A stretch of 64,000 nt of DNA, from contig NZ_CP129019.1 of assembly GCF_020524355.2 (NCBI RefSeq), positions 2,790,001 to 2,854,000 of the forward strand. Reading direction: 5' to 3'. Shown one piece after another: positions 27,019 through 36,076 of this stretch. The notes under the pieces were generated by a model that had not been told where the DNA came from, did not search any database, and worked only from the letters and a program-made list of their open reading frames with translations. Made by a program: the position numbers and the translations under genes. The stretch is from Mesobacillus subterraneus. GTDB lineage: Bacteria > Bacillota > Bacilli > Bacillales > Cytobacillaceae. Position 1 is the first letter of the stretch. Every line of letters begins with the position of its first letter.

Positions 27019-28148
27019 GAAGTATCAAGGGGATTTTCTTATCGGCAATCGCTTTGATTGCGTCTTTTTTCAATAAAGGACAAAAAAAAGGAAACAGAAG
27101 GTTGCTTGCTTTTTTGAAAGCTGCCTTTGGGAAGTTTGTGGAATCGATTTCTTACATTAATAATCTTAAGCATCGGAATATCCTGATTGGTTCGACGATA
27201 CTTATTGCGTTGTTCCTAATCAGCTGGAACACAGAGCTTATGCCTGAAAGCAATGAGCCACTGATTTTCGATGAAGAAGGAAACTTTGTGGCTGCTCCGC
27301 CTGCTCCTCCTTCGCTAGTCTTTCCGCTCGGGACAGATTTGGGAGCAAGAAGCATGGTTAATCTTGTGCTCGTTGGAGTTAAGTATACTCTTGGAGCTAT
27401 ATTGGGAATCACATTTGCCCGACTTTTGCTTGGTACACTACTGGCGCTTATAACGAAATTATTGTATCCGAGCTTTAAACGATACTTCAGTGCTTTCTTT
27501 TGGCCATTCAGGTATATTCCTCAATTGCTTGTCGCGATTATTTTAATGATTCCTGTGGCATCATCACCTACAGGAATTTCAGCAATAGTCATACTGGAAT
27601 ATCAATTGATTATCATGCTGCTGGTTGGTCTTCCCGGCGTATATCATTACATCCTTGATATGATGGAAGAAATAGAAACACAACCCTATGTCCTAAGTTC
27701 AACGCTGATGGGTGCCAGCAAGTTACACATCTTAAAAAAGCATGTATGGCCCAATATCAAATCTCATTTGCTGTTATTGACTACACAGCAAATCTTATCA
27801 ATCTTACAGCTGTTGACCTTCCTTGGGATTTTTTCATTGTATTTAGGCGGTCCTCATCCAACCGCGCTAACTGATTCACCTCGACTGATATACAGAACAA
27901 TCACTAATGAACTAGCAGGAATGGCCGGCCAAAACTACTGGCTGATCAGAAGAGCCCCTTGGATGGCTTACAGCCCGATGCTGATCATTGCTTTTATTGC
28001 GATCATCGTGAATTGGATGAAAAAAGGAGTCGAGGATCATATTGCGGGAGTGGTGCCGGTTAAACAAATGACCAGAACTTCTGTCGCTAAAAAAAAATAC
28101 CAGCACCGCAAAAAATTTTGTAATAGTTGGCTTGCAAGAACAGCCTGA
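27015..28148 (+). CDS. ABC transporter permease, DppC/OppC type
   Basis: A 377-residue permease, longer than the usual 280-330 because of an N-terminal extension of about 55 basic residues and a Pro-rich external stretch (AAPPAPPSLVFPLGTDLGARS). PLGTD is the typical DppC/OppC entry motif (family form HPLGTDxxGRD). The EAA-like loop is at SSTLMGASKLHILKKHVWPNI. It forms the second half of a heterodimer with the 4-bp overlapping gene before it, and overlaps the next frame by 17 bp. Confidence 0.8.
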   Translation: MRSIKGIFLSAIALIASFFNKGQKKGNRRLLAFLKAAFGKFVESISYINNLKHRNILIGSTILIALFLISWNTELMPESNEPLIFDEEGNFVAAPPAPPSLVFPLGTDLGARSMVNLVLVGVKYTLGAILGITFARLLLGTLLALITKLLYPSFKRYFSAFFWPFRYIPQLLVAIILMIPVASSPTGISAIVILEYQLIIMLLVGLPGVYHYILDMMEEIETQPYVLSSTLMGASKLHILKKHVWPNIKSHLLLLTTQQILSILQLLTFLGIFSLYLGGPHPTALTDSPRLIYRTITNELAGMAGQNYWLIRRAPWMAYSPMLIIAFIAIIVNWMKKGVEDHIAGVVPVKQMTRTSVAKKKYQHRKKFCNSWLARTA

Positions 28149-29829
28149 AGTGGATTATGAAGAGAAGAAATATTTTAGTGACGTAATCCGTGAAAAACTC
28201 AGGCAGACCCGTAGGTTTATGCTCCGCTATAAGGTTTACCTGGCTGTTGATAATACTGCCATCAAAGCTTCTCAATTTATTTCGGAATACCCTAAGCCTG
28301 CATTTACTTCATTACTGACGGTATCTTTCGTGCTATGGGCGGGTGTATTTTCGTATGCGGAATTTTTCGCGGATGAAAAACCAAAGAAAAATAGTGTTGG
28401 TGCATCCAATGAATCAAAAGAAGCGAAAGACTTATTTAGTTACAGCTTCACCAACAAAGAGCATCTGCCGGTCAAATATAAGGCTGACCTGAGTTATCAG
28501 GGTGCCGAAGCCACACTGCAAGGAACACTCACAGTCGAAACAACCAATACTACCGGTGCCGATCAGGATAAAATATATTTTCACCTGTACCCTAACCAGT
28601 TCAAGGAACCGATTAATGGACCTGATTGGGAATTCGTAAGAGGCCCTTCACCGACAACAGGCTCGATTGATATACAAGATATCAAAGTGAATGACCAGAA
28701 AGCTGATTTTAAAGTTGAAGGAACTATTTTAGAAATTCAAATGGCTCAGTGGAAAGACAAGACATATTCAAAAATTGACATTCAATTCAAATTCCAGCTG
28801 CCTTCGAATTATAGCAATTCAAGCTATGATTATGCTGCAGTCTGGCTCGGAAATTTCCTGCCCAAACAGGCTGTGCATGATAAAAATGGCTGGAACCTGG
28901 ATCCTTATTCACCTATCGGAAATCCATTTTACAGCGAAACAGCTGACTATGATGTAACTATTAACACCTCTGCAAAGTACGAGATTCTTTCGAATGCAGA
29001 AGAAGTTAATGCAAGGATCGAGAAAACGGATGAAAAACAAAAATATCACGTCTCCATAAATAATGTCCGTGATTTCTCCGTCGTTCTTTTGGATAAGCAA
29101 TATTATCAAGCTGAAAGATTCATGACCCAGAATCAAACGCTTGTGAATGTATGGTACCGCCCTTCCATTGATAAGCAGCAGACCGCAAATAAAAACGCAA
29201 TGGGCGCTGACCAATCGATTGATTATTTCGAGGAGTTTTTCGACTCAACATTACCTTATAAGGAACTTGATATTATCCGAACCGGAGAAGGCAATCCCCA
29301 AATGGCTTACCAGGGAATGATCTTCTCAGCTGGATATAATTTTTCAGATAACAGCTATACTTCTCTCAGCATGACCGACGGTGTGATCCGTCAATGGCTG
29401 TCTGGATTGGTCGGAAGCCAAGGATATAAAGAACCATGGGTAAATGAAAGTCTTGTAAGCTATTCATTGAAAACTTATATGGGAGAAAAAGGCTACACGG
29501 CTAAAAGCTCCGCTGAAGATCAACTAAAACAACAAGAAGAAATCGCCAGAATACAAAAAGAAGGCCAATATTTAAGCAGCCCATTAAGCGATTTTAAAAA
29601 TATCAATGACTATATCGTGATGATGAATTTACATGGGTACAATATGTACGCTGAGCTGGACTATTTAGTCAAAGATGGGAAAGTGAATAAAGCTCTGAAG
29701 ACATATGTCAACGAGTATACAAATAAAAACGCCTCTGGACATGATGTAATTGAACTTTTTGAAAAAACAGGTCATCCTCAGGCAAAAGGATATTTCGGGG
29801 GATGGCTGAAACCTGAGGTAAAAGAATAG
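28132..29829 (+). CDS. Membrane-anchored M1-peptidase-like protein without zinc site
   Basis: A protein of about 565 residues. It has a cytoplasmic basic head of about 60, one membrane segment (about 63-80, TSLLTVSFVLWAGVFSYAEFF) and a large external domain like the N-terminal and catalytic parts of M1 aminopeptidases. Where M1 enzymes have HEIAHQWF, this protein reads DGVIRQWL, so both zinc His and the catalytic Glu are gone; only the third-ligand region remains as PWVNESLVSYS. It is expected to bind rather than cut. The start TTG 28132 overlaps the upstream permease by 17 bp and has a weak ribosome site. It may be the external ligand-binding partner of the two permeases. Confidence 0.75.
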   Translation: MQEQPEVDYEEKKYFSDVIREKLRQTRRFMLRYKVYLAVDNTAIKASQFISEYPKPAFTSLLTVSFVLWAGVFSYAEFFADEKPKKNSVGASNESKEAKDLFSYSFTNKEHLPVKYKADLSYQGAEATLQGTLTVETTNTTGADQDKIYFHLYPNQFKEPINGPDWEFVRGPSPTTGSIDIQDIKVNDQKADFKVEGTILEIQMAQWKDKTYSKIDIQFKFQLPSNYSNSSYDYAAVWLGNFLPKQAVHDKNGWNLDPYSPIGNPFYSETADYDVTINTSAKYEILSNAEEVNARIEKTDEKQKYHVSINNVRDFSVVLLDKQYYQAERFMTQNQTLVNVWYRPSIDKQQTANKNAMGADQSIDYFEEFFDSTLPYKELDIIRTGEGNPQMAYQGMIFSAGYNFSDNSYTSLSMTDGVIRQWLSGLVGSQGYKEPWVNESLVSYSLKTYMGEKGYTAKSSAEDQLKQQEEIARIQKEGQYLSSPLSDFKNINDYIVMMNLHGYNMYAELDYLVKDGKVNKALKTYVNEYTNKNASGHDVIELFEKTGHPQAKGYFGGWLKPEVKE

Positions 29830-29838
29830 TTGAGTTTT

Positions 29839-29873
29839 CGCCTGAGCTTTAGTAACGAGCTCAGGCGTTTTTT
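29839..29873 (+). terminator. Terminator of the permease/pseudo-M1 operon
   Basis: A 10-bp perfect stem CGCCTGAGCT/AGCTCAGGCG, 9-base loop, T-run. Confidence 0.9.
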
Positions 29874-29920
29874 ATTTCTTTTGTATTAATTGAATATGAC
29901 GAAGGGGTAATACGCGCAGG

Positions 29921-31078
29921 TTCACTTCAGACAAATCACTCGGCCGACTCTTCTCTTTTGACCGAACCTGCACCTACTTCAGTCAAATAACCACCGAGAG
30001 GCTTCTACTTTGTCCGACCCTATACCCACTTCAGACAAATCACCGCCCAGATGTTCTTACTTTGTCTGAACCTATACCCTCTTCAGACAATTCACCACCG
30101 AGATGCTCCTACTTTGTCCGAACCTTCACCCACTTCAGACAAATCACCACCGAGATGCTCCTACTTTGTCCGAACCTGCACTCTCTTCAGACAAATCACC
30201 GGGCCGACTCTTCTCTTTTGTCCGAACCTGCACCCACTTCTGACAATTCACCACCGAGATACTCCTACTTTGTCTGAACCTGCACCCACTTCAGACAAAT
30301 CACCGGGCCGACACTTCTCTTTTGTCCGAACCTGCACCCACTTCAGACAATTCACCACCGAGATACTCCTACTTTGTCTGAACCTGCACCCACTTCAGAC
30401 AATTCACCACCGAGATATTCCTACTTTGTCTAAACCTGCACCCACTTCAGACAAATCACCACCGAGATGCTCCTACTTTGTCCGAACCTGCACCCACTTC
30501 AGACAATTCACCACCGAGATACTCCTACTTTGTCTGAACCTGCACCCACTTCAGACAAATTACCGCCGAGATGCTCCTACTTTGTCCGAACCTGCACTCT
30601 CTTCAGAAAAATCACCGGGCTGACTCTTCTCTTTTGTCCGAACCTGCACCCACTTCAGACAAATTACCGCCGAGATGCTCCTACTTTGTCCGAACCTTCA
30701 CCCACTTCAGACAAATCACCGCCGAGATGCTCCTACTTTGTCCGAACCTTCACCCACTTCAGACAAATCACCGCCCAGATGTTCTTACTTTGTCTGAACC
30801 TTCACCCACTTCAGACAATTCACCGCCCAGATGTTCTTACTTTGTCTGAACCTATACCCTCTTCAGACAATTCACCACCGAGATGCTCCTACTTTTGTCC
30901 GAACCTATACCCTCTTCAGACAATTCACCGCCGAGATGCTCCTACTTTGTCCGAACCTGCACTCTCTTCAGACAAATCACCGGGCCGACTCTTCTCTTTT
31001 GTCCGAACCTGCACTCTCTTCAGACAAATCACTGGGCCGACTCTTCTCTTTTGTCCGAACCTGCACCCACTTCAGACC
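29921..31078. repeat. Array of 22 tandem 52-bp units, each with a hairpin
   Basis: The anchor TCAGAC recurs every 52 bp from 29927 to 31072, with one 53-bp step near 30863-30916. A unit is TTTGTCYGAA, 11 bases, TTCAGACAAA, then a 21-base linker. The two 10-base arms are inverted repeats, so each unit can form a 31-base hairpin. Two linker types occur: A (CACCRCCGAGATGCTCCTAC, 16 units) and B (CACCGGGCCGACTCTTCTCT, 6 units, at units 1, 6, 8, 14, 21 and 22). The left edge is degenerate. Because 52 is not a multiple of 3, long spurious frames run through it in all phases. There is no coding signal. Confidence 0.93.
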
Positions 31079-31083
31079 ATATT

Positions 31084-31992
31084 TCATTCGTAATAAGTAT
31101 CCGATGTGGTTCCTTTTGGAGTGTAAAACTTCTTTAATACTCTGGTTATGCGCCTTTTATTTATTTCTATGTTGCACCATTCATAGATGCTTTGTGTCGT
31201 TATCTTTCTATCTGGAAACAATACCTTGAATTCTTCTATTTGCTTAACGATTGATTGTTCTGCAGATGCAGAATTTCCGCATTTACCGCAGATTAGATGG
31301 CGTATTTTTATAGAAGTATTAAATGAACCACAAGCCCTGCAGTACATACCTTTTTCCAATTGGTCATAATCATATGGAGGCAGAGTGGTAAATGGATTTT
31401 TTACGTGGTGCAAGGAAAGCAGTTTATGGGCAAGTATTTTATGATTCTCGTCCAACTTCGAAGGTGTTTCGTTAAGTTCTTTTAAGAAGCGATTGATTTG
31501 GGTTGGTAAAATAATTGGCAGATCCTTCGGAGCTTGGTAAAGGGTAAATTCTGGGTTGTTAAAAACAACTGCAGCCTGAACGAGGTAATTTAATTTGAGG
31601 TTTTGAAGCAGTTGGCGAAAGAGCGTCTCGCTTCTCTTTAATTGTATGACTGGATTTTTGAACTCTCGGTTGCTCTTCATGTGGTACAATTTTTCTGATT
31701 CCAGGTAATAATCACCTTCGTGATATTTCACATCCAATAGATGTATCAATCCCACAGATATTATGACCTTATCAATTTGGAAATATGAATTATTCACTTG
31801 GAGCAGCAGGTCATCTATTATATACCTTTCCTCAGAGAGGTTTTCAGTCAACAGGTCAAATTCAGTTTCCCCTCTATAGCCCTTTTCCAAATTCGAAAGA
31901 TGAAATTTATCCTTTGCCGCCAACTCCATTCGTGTGTTCAGGTAGCGAAGTCCTACTAATTCCTCTGATTCAGTTCTTTTTTTTAGTAACAT
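31084..31992 (-). CDS. NERD-domain protein with C-terminal zinc ribbon
   Basis: A 302-residue protein. The nuclease-related domain (NERD) lies at about 38-150: GYRGETEFDLLTE, the IDKVIISVGLIHLLDVK strand pair and the Lys in DVKYHEGDYYLE form the family core. NERD proteins are thought to process DNA, but few are tested. At about 215-240 two CxxC pairs (CRACGS and CGKCGN) make a zinc ribbon, followed by a helical basic end with a possible DNA-binding turn (ITTQSIYEWCN). AAAGGAAG precedes ATG 31992. Its stop lies within 10 bp of the end of the 52-bp array, so the array is its 3' untranslated region. Confidence 0.82.
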   Translation of the reverse strand: MLLKKRTESEELVGLRYLNTRMELAAKDKFHLSNLEKGYRGETEFDLLTENLSEERYIIDDLLLQVNNSYFQIDKVIISVGLIHLLDVKYHEGDYYLESEKLYHMKSNREFKNPVIQLKRSETLFRQLLQNLKLNYLVQAAVVFNNPEFTLYQAPKDLPIILPTQINRFLKELNETPSKLDENHKILAHKLLSLHHVKNPFTTLPPYDYDQLEKGMYCRACGSFNTSIKIRHLICGKCGNSASAEQSIVKQIEEFKVLFPDRKITTQSIYEWCNIEINKRRITRVLKKFYTPKGTTSDTYYE

Positions 31993-32147
31993 AGTCCACT
32001 TCCTTTCTTTAAGCTTATTCTAATTCAAAAAGCATTCTATTTTTGTGAATGTTTTGTTAACATTTTTCTTTTTCCTATCTTGGTTCGATTCTAGGACCTA
32101 TGGATCATGCCATATCAACCGTTAAATTTTTTGTAATAGGCATTATT

Positions 32148-32220
32148 AATCGTTTAACTCCTAAATTAGACGCAGTCTCAATCGTTTAACTCCTAAATTA
32201 GACACAGTCTCAATCGTAAA
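32148..32220. repeat. Short 32-bp tandem repeat, 2.2 copies
   Basis: AATCGTTTAACTCCTAAATT starts at 32148 and again at 32180, with a third partial start at 32212. One base differs (GCAGTCT/ACAGTCT). It lies between the NERD and floT genes; the rest of 31993-32250 shows no gene. Confidence 0.75.
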
Positions 32221-32256
32221 TCCATGAAATAATGTTGCACTTTTGACTGTAAATGC

Positions 32257-32291
32257 AAAAAACCGCCTGGAGCCAAAGCCCCAGACGGCTT
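32257..32291 (-). terminator. Terminator of the yuaF-floT operon
   Basis: CCGCCTGG/CCAGACGG stem with one mismatch, followed on the minus strand by TTTTTT. Confidence 0.8.
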
Positions 32292-32297
32292 ATCCTT

Positions 32298-33845
32298 CTA
32301 TTCTCCCTGCTTCGGAGTACTTTCAACTCTGTTTTCAGTCTTGTTGTCGCGTATTTCGTCTGTCAAGGCATCAATACTGTTTCTTACATTAGCCTTTCCT
32401 GAGAAATTCTCAATCAACTCTTTTACATCAATACCGGATGATGCTTTTAGTGATTCCTGGAGCGTGGACATTAGGTTAGTCGCATAGCCCGTTACCTTGT
32501 TTGCTCCACCATTGGCGTCGCTGCCGCCAGTGTCGACAACGGTAATCTTATCGATGTTTCCAAGTGGCGCTGCAACTTGCTTCGCGTATTCAGGAAGCAT
32601 TTTCAAAATCATATCGAGGATTGCGGCCTGGCCGAATTGTTCGAATGCTTCTGCGATCTTTTCCTTTGCTTCTGCTTCGGCAACACCTTTCAGGCGGATA
32701 ATTTCGGCTTCGGTTTCACCTTTTGCCTTTTCTGCCTCCGCTTTCGCAAGACCGTCCATACGAACTTTTTCTGCTTCCGCTTTAGCCATTGCTTCAATAC
32801 GATACTTATTTGCGTCTGCTTCAGCCATTTGCTTGGCCTTATCTGCCGCAGCGGACTGCTCGACTGCATAGCGGTCAGCGTCGGACTTTTTCTTGACTTC
32901 AGAATCGTATTGGCGTTCGCGACGCAGTATTTCTTTCTCTTCAAGTTCAATTTGCTTTTGGCGCTCGATGATTTTGACCTGCATTTCCTGTTCGGTAACC
33001 TCTTGCTGTGTACGAGCCATTTCCAAATCATAAGCCTGGTCAGCTCTCGCCTTGGCACTATCCTGCTCGCGGCGGTACTCAGCAACCTTCAACCCATTGA
33101 TCTTTTCGGCTTCGGCGATTTCAGTCGCGCGTTCAAATTCAGCCTTCTTCGCTTCTTTATCTGCTTCTGCTTTCTTGATACGAGTTTCTTTTTCCGCGTC
33201 AGCAGTTGCGATATCAGCATCTCGTTTTACCTGTGCAATACGAGGTTTACCAAGGGAATCAAGGTACCCATTTTTATCACGTACATCCTTGATCGTGAAT
33301 GACACTATAACAAGTCCCATTTTTGCAAGATCCTGTGAAGCAACACGCTGAACTTCCTGCGAGAACTTATCACGATTCTTATAGATTTCTTCTACAGTCA
33401 TCGATCCTAAAATCGAACGAAGGTGCCCTTCTAATACTTCCTTCGCCTCATTCTCGCGGTCTTCTTTTGATTTCCCAAGGAATTGCTCAGCAGCAGTGGC
33501 GATTTCACTGATGGAGCCGCCGATTTTAATAATCGCCGTTCCATCTGCCATGACTGGAACACCCTGTTCAGTGTATACTTCAGGAGTGGTTACCTCAAGC
33601 TTGCTTGAAAGCAGGCTTAACGGGCGGGATTGCTGGAATACGGGGAAGATAAACGTACCGCCGCCACGGATGATTTTTATTTTGTTGCTTGATTCATCTG
33701 TGTGCACATTGCGGTTTCCCAAAAAACTGCCCGTTACAATCAGGGCTTCGTCAGGTCCAGCCGTTTTATACTTGGTAATGAAAACAGCTATCATTGCTAT
33801 GACAAGAAAGACTACAAAACCAATAACGATAAACATTAGATCCAT
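32298..33845 (-). CDS. floT: Flotillin FloT
   Basis: A 515-residue membrane-raft scaffold protein. A short hairpin membrane segment occupies residues 4-24, the SPFH/band-7 domain about 35-230, and a long Ala/Glu/Lys-rich coiled coil about 230-420 (repeats such as KAEADKEAKKAE). A C-terminal region with PLGNIDKITVVDTGG is typical of FloT/YuaG. Flotillins organise lipid domains and affect secretion, cell wall work and signalling. ATG 33845 has GGGGG 7 bases before it. It follows the yuaF gene by 11 bp in one operon behind a SigW-type promoter. Confidence 0.93.
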   Translation of the reverse strand: MDLMFIVIGFVVFLVIAMIAVFITKYKTAGPDEALIVTGSFLGNRNVHTDESSNKIKIIRGGGTFIFPVFQQSRPLSLLSSKLEVTTPEVYTEQGVPVMADGTAIIKIGGSISEIATAAEQFLGKSKEDRENEAKEVLEGHLRSILGSMTVEEIYKNRDKFSQEVQRVASQDLAKMGLVIVSFTIKDVRDKNGYLDSLGKPRIAQVKRDADIATADAEKETRIKKAEADKEAKKAEFERATEIAEAEKINGLKVAEYRREQDSAKARADQAYDLEMARTQQEVTEQEMQVKIIERQKQIELEEKEILRRERQYDSEVKKKSDADRYAVEQSAAADKAKQMAEADANKYRIEAMAKAEAEKVRMDGLAKAEAEKAKGETEAEIIRLKGVAEAEAKEKIAEAFEQFGQAAILDMILKMLPEYAKQVAAPLGNIDKITVVDTGGSDANGGANKVTGYATNLMSTLQESLKASSGIDVKELIENFSGKANVRNSIDALTDEIRDNKTENRVESTPKQGE

Positions 33846-33856
33846 ACCTTTTCCCC

Positions 33857-34394
33857 CTAAATATAAGTCTCTAACTCTTCATATAACTTAACTTGCAGGA
33901 CTCCATTTTCAATATCGATTATCAGTACTTTTTTTCCATAAGGAATTTCTGTTTTTGTAAAGCTGACTGCCGGCTTAGAGATGCGGCCGCTGATATTCTC
34001 TATGATGACCTCACCATAACCGTCGACAGGGATCCCAGTAATGACGGTCCCGATCCTCCCCCCTTAAGTCACTCTCTTTATACACAAGTGATTCCTCGGC
34101 ATTGGATAGTGGAATCAGCACAAATACATTCAGCAAAGTTACAAGAATAAGAGCAATAATTGCAGAAGCAGCAGCAATCAAAACACTGTGCAGCTTTGTG
34201 AAAACTTCACCTAAATACCCGCCTGAAGAAAAAATCGCAACAAAGGAAAAAACTAATGTTGGATTCAAGAAAGGAATAGCTTCTGTCAGTCCCTCAAGGG
34301 CGTCCCCGAAAAATAAATAAAGAATAGTGACGCCACCCGAAATCACCAAACCGTAAAAATAAATCGCTTCTAATGGTATGCCAAACAGCTCCAT
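33857..34394 (-). pseudogene. yuaF: NfeD-like membrane protein, frameshifted
   Basis: The first 115 residues from ATG 34394 hold the membrane helices of a YuaF/NfeD-type protein, the normal partner of FloT. After ESDLRG the frame as written runs into 14 unrelated residues and stops. In the next frame the sequence continues as an OB-fold NfeD tail (GTVITGIPVDGYGEVIIENI, KPAVSFTKTEIPYGKKVLII) and ends at 33857. The switch falls at a run of six C on the plus strand (34058-34063); five would restore the frame and give about 178 residues, the family length. It could be a sequencing error, a real mutation or a slippery site. AGGGG lies 8 bases before the ATG. Confidence 0.88.
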
Positions 34395-34460
34395 TTTCGT
34401 CACCCCTTGCTAAAATCGAAACAAGCGCCCTCCTTATTCCATTTATTTCTTGATATGTAA

Positions 34461-34486
34461 TACGATTGTCATGATATTTGGTTTCA
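34461..34486 (-). promoter_or_regulatory. SigW promoter of yuaF-floT
   Basis: On the minus strand TGAAAC, exactly 16 bases, CGTA: a perfect SigW-type promoter about 65 bp upstream of yuaF. The orthologous operon in B. subtilis is a known SigW target. Confidence 0.85.
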
Positions 34487-34557
34487 ATTTTTTAAAATTT
34501 TGTTGAAAAATAGCTAAATAAAACTATTCGTGAATTGAGTCACCTTTTCTTTGCAGT

Positions 34558-35112
34558 TTATTTCACTTGACGTTCTTTATCTTTGCTATAAATCTTTTTA
34601 ATCATTCTGATCTGCCCGCGGTGATTGAGCTCATCCTCAAACACATGGAACCATTTGAAATAATTGTTACCAGGCTGGTTCCACCACCAATTTGTTTGTT
34701 CGAACAGCCAGTCATCTGTCAGCGTCTGAAACTTCTTATAAGTATCATTTCGTGTTGCAGCGAGATCTTCCAGGTAATATTCAAGTGGAAATCCTTTAAA
34801 AGCTGTTCTCCCCTGCTCACCAAGCGCAATTCCCGCACGTAACTCTTCTTCTTCTTCCTCTGTTGGGTCACGCTTTTCAAAGGTAATAATTTGATAGATC
34901 CGTTCTACTGCAGCCATATGTCCAAGCAGCATACCGATAGAATTCGCCTCATCATGAATAAGAAAATCAAGTTCCTCTACCGTAAGTCCTTCTACTACCT
35001 TTAATGTAGTATTCCGCGTGTAATCCATCATTGAAACAAGCTGGCTAAATGTCGGAGTGAATCCATCTTTCTTATCAATTAAAAATAGTGTTGACATGTT
35101 AAAGCTCTTCAT
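34558..35112 (-). CDS. DinB-family protein
   Basis: A 184-residue four-helix-bundle protein of the DinB/YfiT metal-binding superfamily. The probable metal His residues are in LLGHMAAVERIY and WFHVFEDELNHRGQIRMI. Relatives include thiol-S-transferases and many of unknown role. It is cytoplasmic. ATG 35112 has GAGG 4-5 bases upstream; a second ATG lies five codons in. It is a single gene. Confidence 0.82.
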   Translation of the reverse strand: MKSFNMSTLFLIDKKDGFTPTFSQLVSMMDYTRNTTLKVVEGLTVEELDFLIHDEANSIGMLLGHMAAVERIYQIITFEKRDPTEEEEEELRAGIALGEQGRTAFKGFPLEYYLEDLAATRNDTYKKFQTLTDDWLFEQTNWWWNQPGNNYFKWFHVFEDELNHRGQIRMIKKIYSKDKERQVK

Positions 35113-35197
35113 TCAACCTCATTTCTCTAAGAGACTAGAATTACTTTAATTTCGACATTTTACAAAATTATCCTTTATTTCAATAAATAAAAGCCGA

Positions 35198-35887
35198 TTA
35201 AATAGCTAAATCTCCAGATTCCCTATCTTCATTTCCTTGGGGAAAAATAAATTCATTATAGAAATTCGCATTAGTTGTTACAATGTACGGTGATAACCAT
35301 AGAAAACCAACTCCAAGCGTGAAGATCGCGATAAACACCCAGCCTATGAAACTTAAGTTCATCAGAAAGAACTTCCATTTGTAACCTTTCATCCTCTTTT
35401 TACTCTCCGTGATTGCTTCAAGCGCTGAAAATTCTGGATTGTCTCGCAATAGGAAGAAGGATTGTGAATAGGAAATCCCTTTTATGAACCCAGGAATAAT
35501 TAATAATAATGTCCATAGCATTGTAAATATCCCTATCAAAATAGCTGTACCAATAACTTTCAGGGACAATTCCCAGTTTTTATAAACAGCGAATACCTGT
35601 GAGATTTTTGGGTCATTCCACCTGGCAATCGTTAAATAAAACCAATAGCTTGCAGCCGTTAGCGGAATAAATAAAAACGAAAAGAAAATATTTGTTAAGC
35701 TTGCGATTAGTGGTGTTTCTGTTTGGTTCGCCCACTCCGAAAACCCTCCGCTAACAAATACCTCGAAAGTCATTGGCACGAAGGTCGTGATAAAGAATAC
35801 CAAGAACGTTAGGAGCACTCCTAAGCCCCACTTCCCTTTCAATGCTTCCAGGGATTTCTTTTTTAATTGATTAATAGTCAAATTCAT
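35198..35887 (-). CDS. DUF975 family membrane protein
   Basis: A 229-residue protein with about five membrane segments. Family marks are the N-terminal LKKKSLEALKGKWGLGV and the central FFLLRDNPEFSALEAITESKKRMKGYKWKFF. The function is unknown. ATG 35887 follows AAAGGAGG closely; the frame opens 12 codons earlier without a ribosome site. It is a single gene without an obvious strong terminator. Confidence 0.8.
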   Translation of the reverse strand: MNLTINQLKKKSLEALKGKWGLGVLLTFLVFFITTFVPMTFEVFVSGGFSEWANQTETPLIASLTNIFFSFLFIPLTAASYWFYLTIARWNDPKISQVFAVYKNWELSLKVIGTAILIGIFTMLWTLLLIIPGFIKGISYSQSFFLLRDNPEFSALEAITESKKRMKGYKWKFFLMNLSFIGWVFIAIFTLGVGFLWLSPYIVTTNANFYNEFIFPQGNEDRESGDLAI

Positions 35888-36020
35888 TTTATATCCTCCT
35901 TTATTTACCAATAATATCGGCAAAATTTTTCAATAATAAAGTACATCCCATTATATTTCCTAATTTTCCACTACATACATAGAAGATTCTATACAACAGA
36001 TGATACTGGTCTACAAAAAT

Positions 36021-36047
36021 AAAAAAACACTGCTATGCTGCAGCGTT
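36021..36047 (-). terminator. Terminator of the ABC/two-component operon
   Basis: AACACTGC/GCAGCGTT stem (one G-T pair) followed on the minus strand by a seven-T run. Confidence 0.75.
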
Positions 36048-36076
36048 TTCGATTTAATGAAACTATTCCTCTCTCA

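Noticed and set aside
29921..31078. CRISPR array
   Set aside because: A 31-base palindromic part alternates with 21-base linkers, but the linkers are of two shared types rather than unique spacers, and no cas genes are near.
30051..31229. Several long overlapping frames (60-208 codons) with repeats such as SEPAPTSDK and CSYFVRT
   Set aside because: They come from the 52-bp array read in different phases; the period is not a multiple of three, none has a ribosome site, and the protein repeats follow the DNA repeats.
32497..33891. Long plus-strand frames opposite floT
   Set aside because: Antisense shadows of the Ala/Glu-rich coiled-coil region; no ribosome sites.
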